Program-made: the position numbers and the translations under genes
Assembly: GCF_005116735.1 (NCBI RefSeq)
Contig: NZ_SWDB01000018.1
Location: 51,630-115,629, forward strand
Source: Thalassotalea mangrovi
Lineage (GTDB): Bacteria > Pseudomonadota > Gammaproteobacteria > Enterobacterales > Alteromonadaceae
Direction of reading: 5' to 3'
DNA length: 64,000 bases
Notes under the pieces: model-generated
Seen by the model: the letters and a program-made list of their open reading frames with translations, nothing else
What the model was told of the DNA's origin: nothing
The model's database searches: none
In this document: positions 1 through 9,596 of the stretch, piece by piece
How positions within the stretch are numbered: position 1 is the stretch's first letter
Layout of the letters: the number at the start of each line of letters is the position of its first letter

Positions 1-791
1 AGTCAATTAACCCTCAACACAGTTCAAACGAATCAGGCAAATCGTATATACGCACCTGGCGTTGGACCTGGATTGTGTTTACCTTGCTGGTATTTTCTTC
101 ATTAATCAAGCTTGGTGTGTGGCAATGGCAACGTGCCGATGAAAAATCAGAGCGCCTGGCGCGAATTCAATCGTTCACACAGACACAGCCGCTGACGTTG
201 GACCAGATAGACTTGCAACAAGCAACCGAGCATATCAATGATTTACCGGTCAAATTACAGGGGCAGTTCCTCAATCAATACCCACTGTTACTCGATAACC
301 AAACGGATCAGGGTAGGACTGGATATCGGGTTTTTGTGCCCTTTGCCGATGAGTTAAGCAATCAGACCGTGATAGTAAACCTCGGTTGGTTGGCGGGTGA
401 TGTGGACCGCAGTAAGCTACCTGAAATCGAGGCGATAACGGGAGTGCAAACGCTTACCGGGCATCTACGGGTAATGCAGCCACCCTTATTTTATCGTCAG
501 CAGCCACTCAGTGCTGGCTGGCCTCAGCGACAGCCACACATCGATCCGGTATTTCTCGCGGAACAACTGAAAATGAAATTAGCACCGGTGGTGATTTATC
601 TCGACCCCGAAGTCGCAATTGGTTATAAAAAGAACTGGAACCCAATCGTTATGCCTCCGGAAAAACATCGGGGCTATGCCTGGCAATGGTTCAGCCTGGC
701 ACTCGCTTTTCTATCTCTGATGATCTGGGCAGGATATAAAAACAAAGGAAGTAATCATGGTAGATGGTCATGTTCCAACATCCAAATTTAA
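1..791 (+). CDS. SURF1 family cytochrome c oxidase assembly protein, 5' end outside window
   Basis: SURF1 proteins are inner-membrane factors that help insert heme A into subunit I of cytochrome c oxidase. The reading frame is open from base 3 with no stop, and the residues before the first GTG (75) already form the start of the N-terminal membrane helix (WTWIVFTLLVFSSL), followed by the family signature LGVWQWQRADEK. The gene therefore starts left of the window and a start at 75 would cut into the helix. A central periplasmic domain contains VNLGWLAGD and the end carries a second helix after GYAWQWFSLAL. The last 35 bp overlap the next gene, which fits one operon with ctaA, ctaB and SCO. Confidence 0.92.
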   Translation, partial: SINPQHSSNESGKSYIRTWRWTWIVFTLLVFSSLIKLGVWQWQRADEKSERLARIQSFTQTQPLTLDQIDLQQATEHINDLPVKLQGQFLNQYPLLLDNQTDQGRTGYRVFVPFADELSNQTVIVNLGWLAGDVDRSKLPEIEAITGVQTLTGHLRVMQPPLFYRQQPLSAGWPQRQPHIDPVFLAEQLKMKLAPVVIYLDPEVAIGYKKNWNPIVMPPEKHRGYAWQWFSLALAFLSLMIWAGYKNKGSNHGRWSCSNIQI

Positions 792-1329
792 ATCTCGACT
801 GAGTCTGATTCTGGTTATTGGCGTATTCGCGGTACCGGTCATTATCGCCAAACTTGCACTGAACAATCACTGGTACAACGAAGGGGTCACTAATCAGGGT
901 GAACTGGTACAAAATCCATTGCATTTAAGCGAACTTGGGATTGATGTTGATAGCAATGCCAAGCAATGGTTAATTATCTATGGGCTGCCGCAGGCCTGCG
1001 ATGATAAATGCGATAAAGCCCTGTTTTCCATCAATCAATCCTATCACGCTCTGGGTCGTGAAACCGGCCGAGTTACGCCTTTGGTTTTAAACCCCGAGGG
1101 TAATAACGGGCAATTGCTGGATAAACTCAATAGCAATCACTGGCAGGTGCAGGCACCATCGCTTAGAGCATCACTCAGAGTACTGCCAACACAAGTGTAT
1201 GTGGCTGATCCTCTAGGCAATGTGATGATGATTTATCAACTCCCGGAAACGGAACATGAGTTCAAACAATTTTCTCAGGATTTACTGTCAGATATGCGAA
1301 AACTATTGAAGTATTCGCGTATTGGATAA
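757..1329 (+). CDS. Cytochrome oxidase biogenesis cluster membrane protein with a CxxxC motif
   Basis: A 190-residue protein with one N-terminal membrane helix (about residues 10-30) and a periplasmic domain. ATG 757 has a good ribosome site (AAAGGA, 745-750) and overlaps the SURF1 end. The domain contains GLPQACDDKCDKAL, a CxxxC pair placed as in the thioredoxin-fold SCO proteins, and a later segment (LPTQVYVADPLGNVMMIY) that resembles the SCO/thioredoxin strand before the last helix. Proteins at this position between SURF1 and ctaA are usual in gammaproteobacterial oxidase operons. A role in copper delivery or thiol redox chemistry during Cox assembly is my inference; the function is not established. 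Confidence 0.8.
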   Translation: MVDGHVPTSKFKSRLSLILVIGVFAVPVIIAKLALNNHWYNEGVTNQGELVQNPLHLSELGIDVDSNAKQWLIIYGLPQACDDKCDKALFSINQSYHALGRETGRVTPLVLNPEGNNGQLLDKLNSNHWQVQAPSLRASLRVLPTQVYVADPLGNVMMIYQLPETEHEFKQFSQDLLSDMRKLLKYSRIG

Positions 1330-1356
1330 TGCCCCTTAACCACAAAGGAAAGACGT

Positions 1357-2364
1357 ATGAATAATAAAAAACCTTTGATTATCCTTACCTTGATTTTAGC
1401 GCTGGTAGTTATCTCGCTTGGTGCTTATACACGTCTGACGGATGCCGGACTTGGATGTCCAGACTGGCCTGGTTGCTATGGATTGATTGATGTACCCAAA
1501 ACTGAAACGGAAATTGCTGCGGCCGAGCAGGTGTTTCCCGAGCGCCCTGTCGAACCTCACAAAGCCTGGAATGAAATGATTCATCGTTATTTTGCCGGCA
1601 GTTTGGGGCTGCTAATTGGTCTTATCTTTATTCTTTCCTTTAAAAACCGCGAACAGGGTGGGCCCCTCTACCTGCCAATGTTTATGGTTGCTGTGGTGAT
1701 GTTCCAGGCGGCTCTTGGCGCCTGGACAGTAACTATGAAGTTGATGCCAATTGTGGTCATGGGCCATTTATTGGGTGGGTTCCTGACCTTATGTTTACTC
1801 TACCTGTTACTGCTCAGGGTCAGTAAAGTTCGGGTTAACGCCACGGATTCAGGGCTGTCGAAATATACCCCGTTTGCCGTGCTGGGTATTGTTATCCTAA
1901 CCCTGCAAATAGCCCTGGGGGGCTGGACATCGTCAAATTATGCCGCCTTAGTGTGTCAGGAATTACCCGTTTGTCATGACGGTTGGATGCAACAACTGAC
2001 ATTTTCCGAGTCATTCCAGTTAGTTCCACCAAAACTGGAGACTTATGAGTACGGACATTTAGGGGCAGCTGAACGGGTGACAATTCATGCCATGCATCGC
2101 ATTGGCGCGATGATCACATTTGTATATCTGGCCTGGCTGGCGTTTACGCTGTTTTTCAAAGCGCAGTCGCCGAAGCTGAAAAACGTTGCTTTAGGCCTGG
2201 CCGGGATACTGCTAATCCAGGTTGTCCTGGGTGTATCTAATGTTCTGTTTTCACTGCCACTTGCTGTTGCCGTTGCTCATAATGTGGTCGCTGCTTTGTT
2301 GATGCTGGCGTTGATCACGGTGGCTTACCTGTTAAAACCTCGCCCGGAGAATGCCCATGTCTAA
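1357..2364 (+). CDS. ctaA: Heme A synthase, COX15/CtaA family
   Basis: Integral membrane enzyme that oxidises the C8 methyl of heme O to the formyl group of heme A, needed by aa3-type cytochrome c oxidase. The 335-residue protein has about eight hydrophobic helices. It shows the Cys pair of the first loop in CPDWPGC (residues 34-40), a conserved His in [10 protein letters not shown] (H76), further candidate heme ligands in MGHLLGG, AMHRIGA and VAHNVVA, and a second Cys pair in [11 protein letters not shown] 1357 follows AAAGGAA. The 3' end overlaps ctaB by 8 bp, so the two steps of heme A synthesis are translationally linked. Confidence 0.95.
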   Translation: MNNKKPLIILTLILALVVISLGAYTRLTDAGLGCPDWPGCYGLIDVPKTETEIAAAEQVFPERPVEPHKAWNEMIHRYFAGSLGLLIGLIFILSFKNREQGGPLYLPMFMVAVVMFQAALGAWTVTMKLMPIVVMGHLLGGFLTLCLLYLLLLRVSKVRVNATDSGLSKYTPFAVLGIVILTLQIALGGWTSSNYAALVCQELPVCHDGWMQQLTFSESFQLVPPKLETYEYGHLGAAERVTIHAMHRIGAMITFVYLAWLAFTLFFKAQSPKLKNVALGLAGILLIQVVLGVSNVLFSLPLAVAVAHNVVAALLMLALITVAYLLKPRPENAHV

Positions 2365-3304
2365 AACCATCACTGACACAGGTGCTGCTAAGTCGCTAAG
2401 CACTGACAATCGCGCAGAGTCCGTTTCTGTCTCATCCAGTGTACCTCTGTGGCGAGAGTATTATGAGATCACTAAACCCAGGGTAGTGGCGCTGCTTGTG
2501 CTCACGGCGTTGGTCGGGATGTGCCTGGCACTACCCGGTGCAATTCCTGCCAGTATTATGGTGCCGAGTATTGCCGGTATCTGGTTATTGTCTTCGGCAT
2601 CGGCGGCTATTAACCATATTGTCGATCAACAAATCGATGCAAAAATGGCTCGCACCAGTAAACGACCATTACCCAATGGCCGCATTACCACCAACAACGC
2701 CATAGTTTTCGCTGCTATTCTCAGTGTGATTGGCTTTACCTTGCTGTATGTCTGGGTAAATCCGCTGACCGCCTGGCTGACCTTGTCTGGTCTGGTTGGC
2801 TACTCGGTAATCTATACCATGTACCTGAAACGGGCAACGCCACAGAATATCACGATTGGTGGCCTGGCCGGTGCGATTCCACCATTACTTGGCTGGACAT
2901 CGGTAACCAATGAAATTCACCCGCATGCGCTATTGCTGGTATTGCTGGTATTTACCTGGACTCCTCCACACTTCTGGGCGCTGGCGATTCATCGTCGCGA
3001 TGATTATGCCAAAGTAAACATTCCCATGTTGCCGGTAACCCATGGCATTAATTTCACTAAAACCCAGATTTTACTCTATACGGTATTGCTGTTTATCGTC
3101 AGCCTGATCCCTTATCTGGTGGGAATGAGCTCCTGGTTGTATCTGCTTGGTGCGGTGGTGTTAAACGTGATCTTTTTAGGATATGCCTGGAAACTTAAAT
3201 TCAATGCCGAACAGGATACCGCGATGCAAACGTTTCGTTTTTCCATCGTCCATTTAATGCTATTGTTCGTCATCCTGTTGGCAGACCATTATTTATTGCC
3301 CTAA
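2357..3304 (+). CDS. ctaB: Protoheme IX farnesyltransferase (heme O synthase)
   Basis: UbiA-superfamily membrane enzyme that attaches a farnesyl group to heme B to make heme O, the substrate of CtaA encoded just upstream. The first aspartate-rich motif is NHIVDQQID, followed by the family segment ARTSKRPLP, and the second region contains [15 protein letters not shown]. About nine membrane helices are visible. Two ATGs lie close together (2351 and 2357); GGAG at 2346-2349 sits 7 bp from 2357 and directly touches 2351, so 2357 is chosen. Order ctaA-ctaB-SCO is the standard oxidase biogenesis layout. Confidence 0.95.
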   Translation: MSKTITDTGAAKSLSTDNRAESVSVSSSVPLWREYYEITKPRVVALLVLTALVGMCLALPGAIPASIMVPSIAGIWLLSSASAAINHIVDQQIDAKMARTSKRPLPNGRITTNNAIVFAAILSVIGFTLLYVWVNPLTAWLTLSGLVGYSVIYTMYLKRATPQNITIGGLAGAIPPLLGWTSVTNEIHPHALLLVLLVFTWTPPHFWALAIHRRDDYAKVNIPMLPVTHGINFTKTQILLYTVLLFIVSLIPYLVGMSSWLYLLGAVVLNVIFLGYAWKLKFNAEQDTAMQTFRFSIVHLMLLFVILLADHYLLP

Positions 3305-3364
3305 CTATTTGGGTCAGGAAAATAGCGACATACCATCGATGCTAAAGCGCAAGATTTGAGAGTT

Positions 3365-3997
3365 ATGCAAAAGTTTATATTAATCATTCTGGCAATCATT
3401 GCCGCCGCCATTGGTCTGGTGTTGTACCAGACCTACCAACAAAGCCAGCAGGTTGAAAAGGCGCTGGTATATCAGCAACCACGGTCGATTTTGCCATTTG
3501 TCCTCAGCGATCATAATGGCGTTGATTTCAGCAACGATCGCCTTGCTGGAAAATGGTCACTGGTATTTTTCGGTTATACCTCTTGCCCCGACGTTTGCCC
3601 GGTGACATTGCAGGAACTAAACCGCGTTTATGCTGACCTGAATAAAGCGGCATCAGACCCGGTTCAGGTGCTATTGGTTAGTGCTGATCCGCGCCGTGAT
3701 ACACAACAACGACTGAATAGTTACATCAATTACTTCAATAAGGAGTTTATTGCCCTGCGCGCCGACCACAACCAGCTGTTCCCATTTTCCCGAAATCTCG
3801 GACTGATGTATTCGATCACCGATGATAGCTCACAGGAAGATTATCTGGTGAACCACAGTGCGTCGATTGTACTGATTAATCCTCAAGGCCAGATTCAGGC
3901 AATTTTTAAACCTAGTATTGAGGTGGGACAGGTGCCTGCTATCGATGCCAAAGTTCTGCTCAGTGATTTTGAAAAAATTGTCAGGCAGGTATCTTAA
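3365..3997 (+). CDS. SCO1/SenC/PrrC family copper chaperone
   Basis: Membrane-anchored periplasmic thioredoxin-fold protein that delivers copper to the CuA site of cytochrome oxidase. The N-terminus is a single anchor helix (FILIILAIIAAAIGLVLY). The copper-binding Cys pair is in SCPDVCPVTL and the distal His ligand is in VNHSASIVLI, so all three metal ligands are present. An upstream TTG (3356) is in frame but ATG 3365, with MQKF before the anchor, is the natural start. It ends the oxidase assembly operon. Confidence 0.93.
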   Translation: MQKFILIILAIIAAAIGLVLYQTYQQSQQVEKALVYQQPRSILPFVLSDHNGVDFSNDRLAGKWSLVFFGYTSCPDVCPVTLQELNRVYADLNKAASDPVQVLLVSADPRRDTQQRLNSYINYFNKEFIALRADHNQLFPFSRNLGLMYSITDDSSQEDYLVNHSASIVLINPQGQIQAIFKPSIEVGQVPAIDAKVLLSDFEKIVRQVS

Positions 3998-4029
3998 TAA
4001 ATTCAAGAGTTTTAACTTCAGGGAAGATT

Positions 4030-4992
4030 ATGCAACAACGTATATTAAAGAAAACATTATTGTTGATAATGGTGTCAGTGGCTCATTTCGCAACGTTTGC
4101 TTCTCAGCAGGATTATGCAAATGAGAGCATCGAAGAACCGCAGAGTCAATTGACTGAGCCTGCTCTTAGCGAAGAAGAACAGTTTCAGCAATGGGCCGAG
4201 CAAACCTTAGAATCATTAACCCCGATCACCGGTACGGTTGAAATAGCGGATGCCGGAGCAACGCTAGAGGTGCCCGAGCAATATTATTTTCTTGGCCAAA
4301 AAGATGCTCGTATTGTACTGGAGGATATTTGGGGTAATCCGCCAAGTGAATCGGTTTTGGGCATGTTGTTACCGGCCGGTTTAACCCCGTTTGACGAAGA
4401 ATCATGGGCGGTAACCATTGAGTTTAGCAATGACGGCTATGTGTCAGATGAAGACGCTGCCGACATTGACTATCAGGAATTACTTACCCAGTTACAACAA
4501 GATACTCAGGATGCCAACGAACAACGTGTCGCCGCAGGTTATCCAGCGATGACATTGTTGGGATGGGCAAGTAAACCCTTCTATGATCAGGCAAGCAATA
4601 AGCTGCATTGGGCGAAGGAATTTAGTGTCGAAGGGTATGAGCAGAATACCTTAAACTACAATATTCGCGTTTTAGGTCGTAAAGGTGTACTCGTGCTTAA
4701 CTTTATCGCCGGGATGGAACAAAAGACTACGATTGATAGTGAACTGGAGAATGTTCTGGCGATGGCTGAATTCGACCAGGGTTCACGGTATGCGGACTTT
4801 AACCCTGAAATTGATGAGGTTGCTGCGTACGGCGTTGGCGCCCTGGTAGCTGGTAAGGTGTTGGCTAAATCTGGATTTATTGCCGCCGCTATCATGTTCT
4901 TGAAAAAATTTGGCGTGTTTATTGTTCTTGGAATCGGCGCCCTGTTTAAAAAACTCTGGTCAAGAAAAACGAAATCAGAAGACCTGTCGTAA
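4030..4992 (+). CDS. DUF2167 family membrane-anchored protein
   Basis: A 320-residue exported protein: signal peptide (cleavage likely after HFATFAS), a large domain and a C-terminal hydrophobic anchor (GFIAAAIMFLKKFGVFIVLGIGALF) followed by a basic tail. Segments such as IWGNPPSESVLGMLLP, GWASKPFYD and LHWAKEF are typical of the DUF2167 family. The function of the family is unknown. It lies 32 bp after the SCO gene with its own ribosome site (AGGGAAG) and is followed by a strong terminator, so it may be the last gene of the same transcript. No link to oxidase assembly is shown. Confidence 0.85.
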   Translation: MQQRILKKTLLLIMVSVAHFATFASQQDYANESIEEPQSQLTEPALSEEEQFQQWAEQTLESLTPITGTVEIADAGATLEVPEQYYFLGQKDARIVLEDIWGNPPSESVLGMLLPAGLTPFDEESWAVTIEFSNDGYVSDEDAADIDYQELLTQLQQDTQDANEQRVAAGYPAMTLLGWASKPFYDQASNKLHWAKEFSVEGYEQNTLNYNIRVLGRKGVLVLNFIAGMEQKTTIDSELENVLAMAEFDQGSRYADFNPEIDEVAAYGVGALVAGKVLAKSGFIAAAIMFLKKFGVFIVLGIGALFKKLWSRKTKSEDLS

Positions 4993-5016
4993 CGACGCTT
5001 ATTCGCTCGCACAAAT

Positions 5017-5043
5017 AAGGCAATGCTCAGCATTGCCTTTTTT
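5017..5043 (+). terminator. Rho-independent terminator after the DUF2167 gene
   Basis: Perfect 10-bp stem (AAGGCAATGC, 5017-5026, paired with 5030-5039) with a 3-nt loop and a T run to 5043. It closes the oxidase assembly/DUF2167 transcription unit. Confidence 0.9.
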
Positions 5044-5193
5044 GTGCCGGTTGTTAGTTGCCTATACTTGTTTCTGTCAGTAACGACTGAAAGTTAACCT
5101 CCCTTTTTAGATGTATTTACTCCGATTGTTGGCGGTTGTTGCCGTATCTGTAATTCATCAACGAGGGGAAATTATCTTGAGAAGAGGCAGTTT

Positions 5194-6360
5194 ATGGCTC
5201 GTTTTTTTACTCCACTCACCGCACGTGATAATCAGGAACCACACCGGACGGCCACAACGTTAGAGTTGTTTTTCGATCTGGTCTTCGTCGTGGCGATTGC
5301 CACTGCCGCCCATGGATTCGCAAACCACCTGGTTGCCGGGGAGGTTGGCGACGGTATCGCTAAATTTATTTTCGCCTATTTGTGTATTTGGTGGGCGTGG
5401 AATCAATTTACCTGGTTTGCATCGAGTTTTGATAATGATAGCCCTGCCTATCGCATCAGCGTGCTACTAATGATGGTCGGTGCCATGCTGATAGCCGCCA
5501 GTATGGATTCGCTGTTTCAAAAATCGTTATTGCTTTATACCTACCTGGGTTACGTTTTGATGCGTGTTCCTTTTGTGTTTTTATGGTTGCGCGTCGCACT
5601 TGATAATCCTGAGCTGAGATCTAAAGCGGTATTTAACGCGATTAGCCTGATTCTATTACAGGTTTACTGGGGCTGGGCAGCATTAGGTGTCCATGATAAT
5701 TATTTTGTGGTGCACCCTATATTCCTGATAGGTTGGTTGCTTGAATTCTGTGCGCCGGTAATTGCTGAAAAAATTAAACATAGTCAGTGGCACCCGGATC
5801 ACATTCAGGAACGCTTCGGATTACTGATGATAATTGTCTTAGGGGAAGTCATTGTGGCCAATATCCATGCCCTGACCACGGCAATTGATGGTGGACCGGA
5901 TTTACTGCTGTTTGCCTACACCCTGGTGACTATTTCTCTGGTTTTTGCCATGTGGTGGTATTACTTTTGTGATCAGCAAGATACGCTTGAACATTGTGTA
6001 TGCCGGGCATTCAGTTGGAGTTATGGCCATTTTTTCATTTTTCTCTGTGCGGTGATGGTAGGCTCAGGTCTTACCTATATGCATCATGGCTATGAGGAAC
6101 ATCATGTCGGCCAGAATGCCGCACTGACAGTATCGATACCTATTGGTTTATTTATCGTCAGCATATGGTTTGTTCGCGACCGATTGTTATTGTGCAGGAA
6201 AGGTCAGGCCATTGTGTTGCTGTTGGCGTTATTATTGATGGCTACGGGCTTTTTACCTTATGGTCTGGTTATTGCCACCATACTACTGATTGGTATTGTG
6301 GTGTACCGACAACATATGTGGCGAACAATGGAGAATATTGACAGAAATTTGTCAGACTAA
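5194..6360 (+). CDS. Low temperature requirement protein A (LtrA) family membrane protein
   Basis: A 388-residue integral membrane protein with roughly ten to twelve hydrophobic helices. The N-terminal family signature ATTLELFFDLVFVVAI and the internal ERFGLLMIIVLGEVIVA segment mark it as LtrA. LtrA was named for a Listeria gene needed for growth at low temperature; its biochemical role is unknown. ATG 5194 follows AGAGG at a normal distance. It stands alone between a terminator and the YebC-like gene. Confidence 0.9.
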   Translation: MARFFTPLTARDNQEPHRTATTLELFFDLVFVVAIATAAHGFANHLVAGEVGDGIAKFIFAYLCIWWAWNQFTWFASSFDNDSPAYRISVLLMMVGAMLIAASMDSLFQKSLLLYTYLGYVLMRVPFVFLWLRVALDNPELRSKAVFNAISLILLQVYWGWAALGVHDNYFVVHPIFLIGWLLEFCAPVIAEKIKHSQWHPDHIQERFGLLMIIVLGEVIVANIHALTTAIDGGPDLLLFAYTLVTISLVFAMWWYYFCDQQDTLEHCVCRAFSWSYGHFFIFLCAVMVGSGLTYMHHGYEEHHVGQNAALTVSIPIGLFIVSIWFVRDRLLLCRKGQAIVLLLALLLMATGFLPYGLVIATILLIGIVVYRQHMWRTMENIDRNLSD

Positions 6361-6438
6361 AGTGGTCAGGAACTACACTCCGATGGCAATCCTTGCTAAA
6401 ATTGCCGCCGGGCAGTAATCAATGAAAGAGACAAGTTA

Positions 6439-7164
6439 ATGGGTAGAGCGTTCCAAAACCGTAAAGAGTCCATGGCTAAAACCCAGGGACAAAAGACTAA
6501 GGTGTATTCCAAATACGGTAAAGAAATCTATGTTTGCGCCAAGAATGGCGGTGTAGATCCTGATGGTAACCTGGCACTACGTCGTTTAATTGAAAAAGCG
6601 AAAAAAGATCAGGTACCAACTCACGTAATTGAAAAGGCCATTGATAAAGCCAAAGGTGGCGGCGGAGAAAACTACGAAACTGCGCGCTACGAGGGCTTTG
6701 GACCGGGTGGTTGCATGGTAATCGTTGACTGTCTTACCGATAACACTAACCGGACGATTAAAGACGTTCGTCAGGCCTTTACGAAAACGGATTCCAAAAT
6801 CGGTGGTCCGGGCTCTGCGGCTCACATGTTTGACCATCAGGCACTGTTTTCTTTTGAACATGATGATGAAGAGGCAGTACTGGAAGCCCTGATGATGGCT
6901 GATGTCGATGTGACTGATATCGAAAATGAAGACGGCATGATGACCGTATTCGCGCCGCATACGGAATTCTTCAAAGCCAAAACCGCCTTAACCGATGCGT
7001 TTGACGGTATTAATTTCGAAATGGAAGAAATTACCTGGGTACCGCAAACCTATACCAAAATCAGTAGCGAAGAAGATTTGGCGAACTTTGAAAAGTTCAT
7101 CAATATGCTAAATGACAGTGATGATGTGCAAAACATTTATCATAATGCGGAATTAGATAACTAG
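6439..7164 (+). CDS. YebC/TACO1 family protein, YeeN-like subtype
   Basis: YebC-family proteins act as DNA-binding regulators or, as shown more recently for the family, as factors that relieve ribosome stalling. The 241-residue product has the subtype N-terminus [17 protein letters not shown] instead of the MAGHSKW of classical YebC, then the signatures [25 protein letters not shown] and [14 protein letters not shown]. The acidic C-terminus ends [11 protein letters not shown]. This matches the second, YeeN-like paralogue found in Vibrio and Alteromonadales, so a canonical yebC near ruvC is expected elsewhere. A later ATG (6472) is possible but the MGR start is conserved. Confidence 0.93.
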   Translation: MGRAFQNRKESMAKTQGQKTKVYSKYGKEIYVCAKNGGVDPDGNLALRRLIEKAKKDQVPTHVIEKAIDKAKGGGGENYETARYEGFGPGGCMVIVDCLTDNTNRTIKDVRQAFTKTDSKIGGPGSAAHMFDHQALFSFEHDDEEAVLEALMMADVDVTDIENEDGMMTVFAPHTEFFKAKTALTDAFDGINFEMEEITWVPQTYTKISSEEDLANFEKFINMLNDSDDVQNIYHNAELDN

Positions 7165-7190
7165 TCCTATCCGCATTAAGTTTTAACGTA

Positions 7191-7222
7191 AAAAAGCCAG
7201 CTTAAGTTAAGCTGGCTTTTTT
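7191..7222 (+). terminator. Rho-independent terminator after the YebC-like gene
   Basis: Near-perfect palindrome with two 15-base arms (7191-7205 and 7207-7221) around base 7206, core AGCCAGCTTAA, with A and T runs on both sides, so it could work in both directions. Confidence 0.9.
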
Positions 7223-7386
7223 GTGTTTAAAGTAAGCATCAGGCGCTGCCCCGGCAATATCTGGCCACCAGTCTGCAGCCGTTCAGATTTGTGCAAGATA
7301 AGCTCTTGAAAAAATTACCGTTACCTTTGATTTAAGCAATTTTCTGCTAATCTCATTACAAACATGAAAACTTTACAAGGTATCCG

Positions 7387-7782
7387 ATGGAAGCAACAGT
7401 AACTACCTGGGCCCTGGAGTTTATTCGCTGGTTTACCATGCTTTTCGGTGCATTTGGGGTGGTTATCACTATCGTGCCGTCGCCGATATTTGCCTTGCTG
7501 GGCCGGCTCAAGCATCTCTTCTTTCTTCACTTCGTCGCGGTTGCCCTGCGCTTTCTATTCGGCGCTGCCTTGCTTTATACCGCAGGCCAAAGTAAGTTTC
7601 CGGAAGTGATCACCGTTCTTGGTTATATTTCCCTGGTTGCCGGCGTGGTACTGATGTTGATTGGCCGTAATCGCTTTATGCGCCTTATCGCCTTTATCGT
7701 ACGCCTGACACCTTTGGTGCACGTGGTGGTTGGCCTGGTAACGGTAATACTTGCGGTTTTTATCCTCTACGCCTACCACTAA
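7387..7782 (+). CDS. Hypothetical four-helix membrane protein
   Basis: A 131-residue, strongly hydrophobic protein with about four membrane helices (around residues 13-33, 45-66, 75-95 and 105-128) and short polar loops. ATG 7387 follows AAGG at a good distance. I do not recognise a family. It stands between the terminator of the YebC-like gene and the convergent GST gene, so context gives no hint. Confidence 0.75.
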   Translation: MEATVTTWALEFIRWFTMLFGAFGVVITIVPSPIFALLGRLKHLFFLHFVAVALRFLFGAALLYTAGQSKFPEVITVLGYISLVAGVVLMLIGRNRFMRLIAFIVRLTPLVHVVVGLVTVILAVFILYAYH

Positions 7783-7851
7783 CTAATGGGCCGGCGCTCC
7801 CGTTTTACCAACGATGGTTCGGAGCATCGGCCCTAAAAGTCGCTTAACCGC

Positions 7852-8517
7852 TTAGCTAATAAACGCCTGCATCATTGCCTTTTCTTCAGCAATGATGTTG
7901 GCAAAGATAGGCTGGTTATGTAAACGTTCAACATAAGCGGCTAGCTTCGGATATTGGCTGGCATCGACACGCTCATTACAATAATGCAGGGTCATAAACA
8001 TCCCGCCGACCATAATGTCCGCAAACGTCATACTGTCACCGACCAGATAATCGTTGTTTAGCTCACTTTCTAAATAGGTAAGGATCGCTGGAATTTCCGT
8101 TTCCAGGGCAAGTTTTATATCGGCTTCGATAGGAGCGCGCTTAAAGACGAATGGCGCAAGAATGCGCTCAGCAAACAAGTGAGCACCGAATGCTGTCATC
8201 ATTACGCTGCTGGCGTACTGGCTGAACCACAAGGCCCGGGCTGACAAAATCGGGTCGTTAGGAAGCAACGGCTTTTCCGCAAAGGCTTTTTCCAGATAGG
8301 CACAGATCACTTCAGAATCACTGATATATTGTTCACCAACCTTAAACAAAGGGATTTTGCCTAACGGACTGTTGTCTTTGAATTCTTCAGGGATATCACT
8401 ACTGAAAGGCACCACATTGACCTGCTGGTAATCCAGGCCTTTATAGGCCAATACCAAGCGCACTTTACGAACAAAAGGTGATATTGGTGCACCAAACAGG
8501 GTTAATTCTTGACTCAT
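7852..8517 (-). CDS. Glutathione S-transferase family protein
   Basis: Cytosolic GST of 221 residues. The thioredoxin-like N-terminal domain starts LTLFGAPISPFVRKVRLVL, where the Ser of the SPF segment occupies the usual catalytic position, and contains GKIPLF (cis-Pro) and SDSEVICAYLE for glutathione binding. The all-helical C-terminal domain has YLVGDSMTFADIM. Substrate unknown. The start codon lies only 6 bp from the end of a MITE-like element and no Shine-Dalgarno sequence is visible upstream, so its 5' signals must lie in or beyond the element. Confidence 0.88.
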   Translation of the reverse strand: MSQELTLFGAPISPFVRKVRLVLAYKGLDYQQVNVVPFSSDIPEEFKDNSPLGKIPLFKVGEQYISDSEVICAYLEKAFAEKPLLPNDPILSARALWFSQYASSVMMTAFGAHLFAERILAPFVFKRAPIEADIKLALETEIPAILTYLESELNNDYLVGDSMTFADIMVGGMFMTLHYCNERVDASQYPKLAAYVERLHNQPIFANIIAEEKAMMQAFIS

Positions 8518-8523
8518 TTATTT

Positions 8524-8788
8524 ATACCAATTCCACTGAGTGTTTTCCCACTCAGTGAGAATTTAAAGGCGTTTAGGCAAGGCGTTGATTGCAGAGAATG
8601 GTCGCTCCATTGTCAAAATCAATAACGCAGAATAAACGCCTTTAAAACTCACCCGTAGGGAGTTTATCAGAGGCCCATTTACCGCCCTATATTTCATTAA
8701 TATAGAATGACTATATCAATGAAATCTATGTTGTAAATGAGCTTCTGCCCTAACTCTGAGTTGTGCAAAAACTCAATGGAATTGGTAT
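8524..8788. mobile_element. MITE-like palindromic element, copy 1 (full length, diverged)
   Basis: A 265-bp non-coding element with inverted ends ATACCAATTCCA / TGGAATTGGTAT. It lies in opposite orientation to copy 2 at 29065 and shares its whole internal order: the AAGGCGTTTA/TAAACGCCTT arms, a GGGTGAGTTT/ACTCAC segment, a central near-perfect hairpin (ATTTCATT...AATGAAAT) and the CTCTGAGTTGTGC end. The outer bases differ from copy 2 at both ends in a complementary way. It carries no ORF of its own. It separates the GST start (8517) from the SDR stop (8889); the rest of this 371-bp gap, 8789-8888, shows nothing further. Confidence 0.9.
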
Positions 8789-8888
8789 TAGTCTCTATTT
8801 ACTTACGAAAACAGAGATATTGGGTTTGTTTGGCTAAATTCAATTGGTTGTCGTCATGGCAATCAGTAAATTCCATGGCGAGGTTTCA

Positions 8889-9545
8889 CTACCATGAAAT
8901 TTCCGTGCGATCGCGAAAGAAACCTCCGCTGGGGCCATCATCTGGCAAGGTTGCCAGCCAGATTCCGGTATCAGCGCCTTCTGCAACTGAACGATCCGCC
9001 TCTTTACCGCCCATTCGGGTTCGCACCCAGCCAGGACACATGGCGTTAATCTTTACGTTATCGGGCAGATCACGAGCGGCACAAACGGTAAGCGCATTGA
9101 GAGACGCTTTGGCAACGCCATATGCGCCGGGACCTTCGAGACCTGCGGCAAACGCCCCCCAACCGGAGGAGATGTTTACGACCCGGCCATAATTTTGCTG
9201 TATCATCGCTGGTACCAACAAATGCATCAGCAAAAAGGGTCCACGCACCATGACTGCCATCGATGAATCAAATTCATTAATTTCATCAAGGACATGGCCT
9301 TCGCCGAGAATTCCCGCGTTGTTTACCAGAACATCAACACTTCCTAACATTGCAACGGCACGTTTAATGCTGTTTTCATCACCAACATCTAATGCTATCG
9401 CTTCAGCACCTATCTCTTTAGCCGCTTTTTCTCCCAGGGAAATATCGCGAGCGCCGATAATGACCTGGTAGCCTTTGGTCGCCAATCCTTTGGCTATTTC
9501 CAGTCCGATGCCACGGTTTGCTCCGGTGACTAATGCGCGCTTCAT
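8889..9545 (-). CDS. SDR family NAD(P)-dependent oxidoreductase
   Basis: Classical short-chain dehydrogenase of 218 residues. The dinucleotide motif is TGANRGIG near the N-terminus, followed by NNAG, the catalytic Ser in NISSGWG and the catalytic pair in YGVAK, then PGWVRT after the active site. ATG 9545 is preceded by GAGG; an in-frame TTG two codons earlier (9551) is less likely. The GARD after the second strand suggests a preference for NADP. The substrate cannot be told from sequence. Confidence 0.9.
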   Translation of the reverse strand: MKRALVTGANRGIGLEIAKGLATKGYQVIIGARDISLGEKAAKEIGAEAIALDVGDENSIKRAVAMLGSVDVLVNNAGILGEGHVLDEINEFDSSMAVMVRGPFLLMHLLVPAMIQQNYGRVVNISSGWGAFAAGLEGPGAYGVAKASLNALTVCAARDLPDNVKINAMCPGWVRTRMGGKEADRSVAEGADTGIWLATLPDDGPSGGFFRDRTEISW

Positions 9546-9596
9546 AGCCAATGCCTCGCCATCAATGTGAACTTTGCTTCATGTAAAACAAAGTTT

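Noticed and set aside
8737-9192. 151-codon plus-strand ORF opposite the SDR gene
   Set aside because: Shadow of the well-supported SDR gene; its start lies in the MITE-like end.
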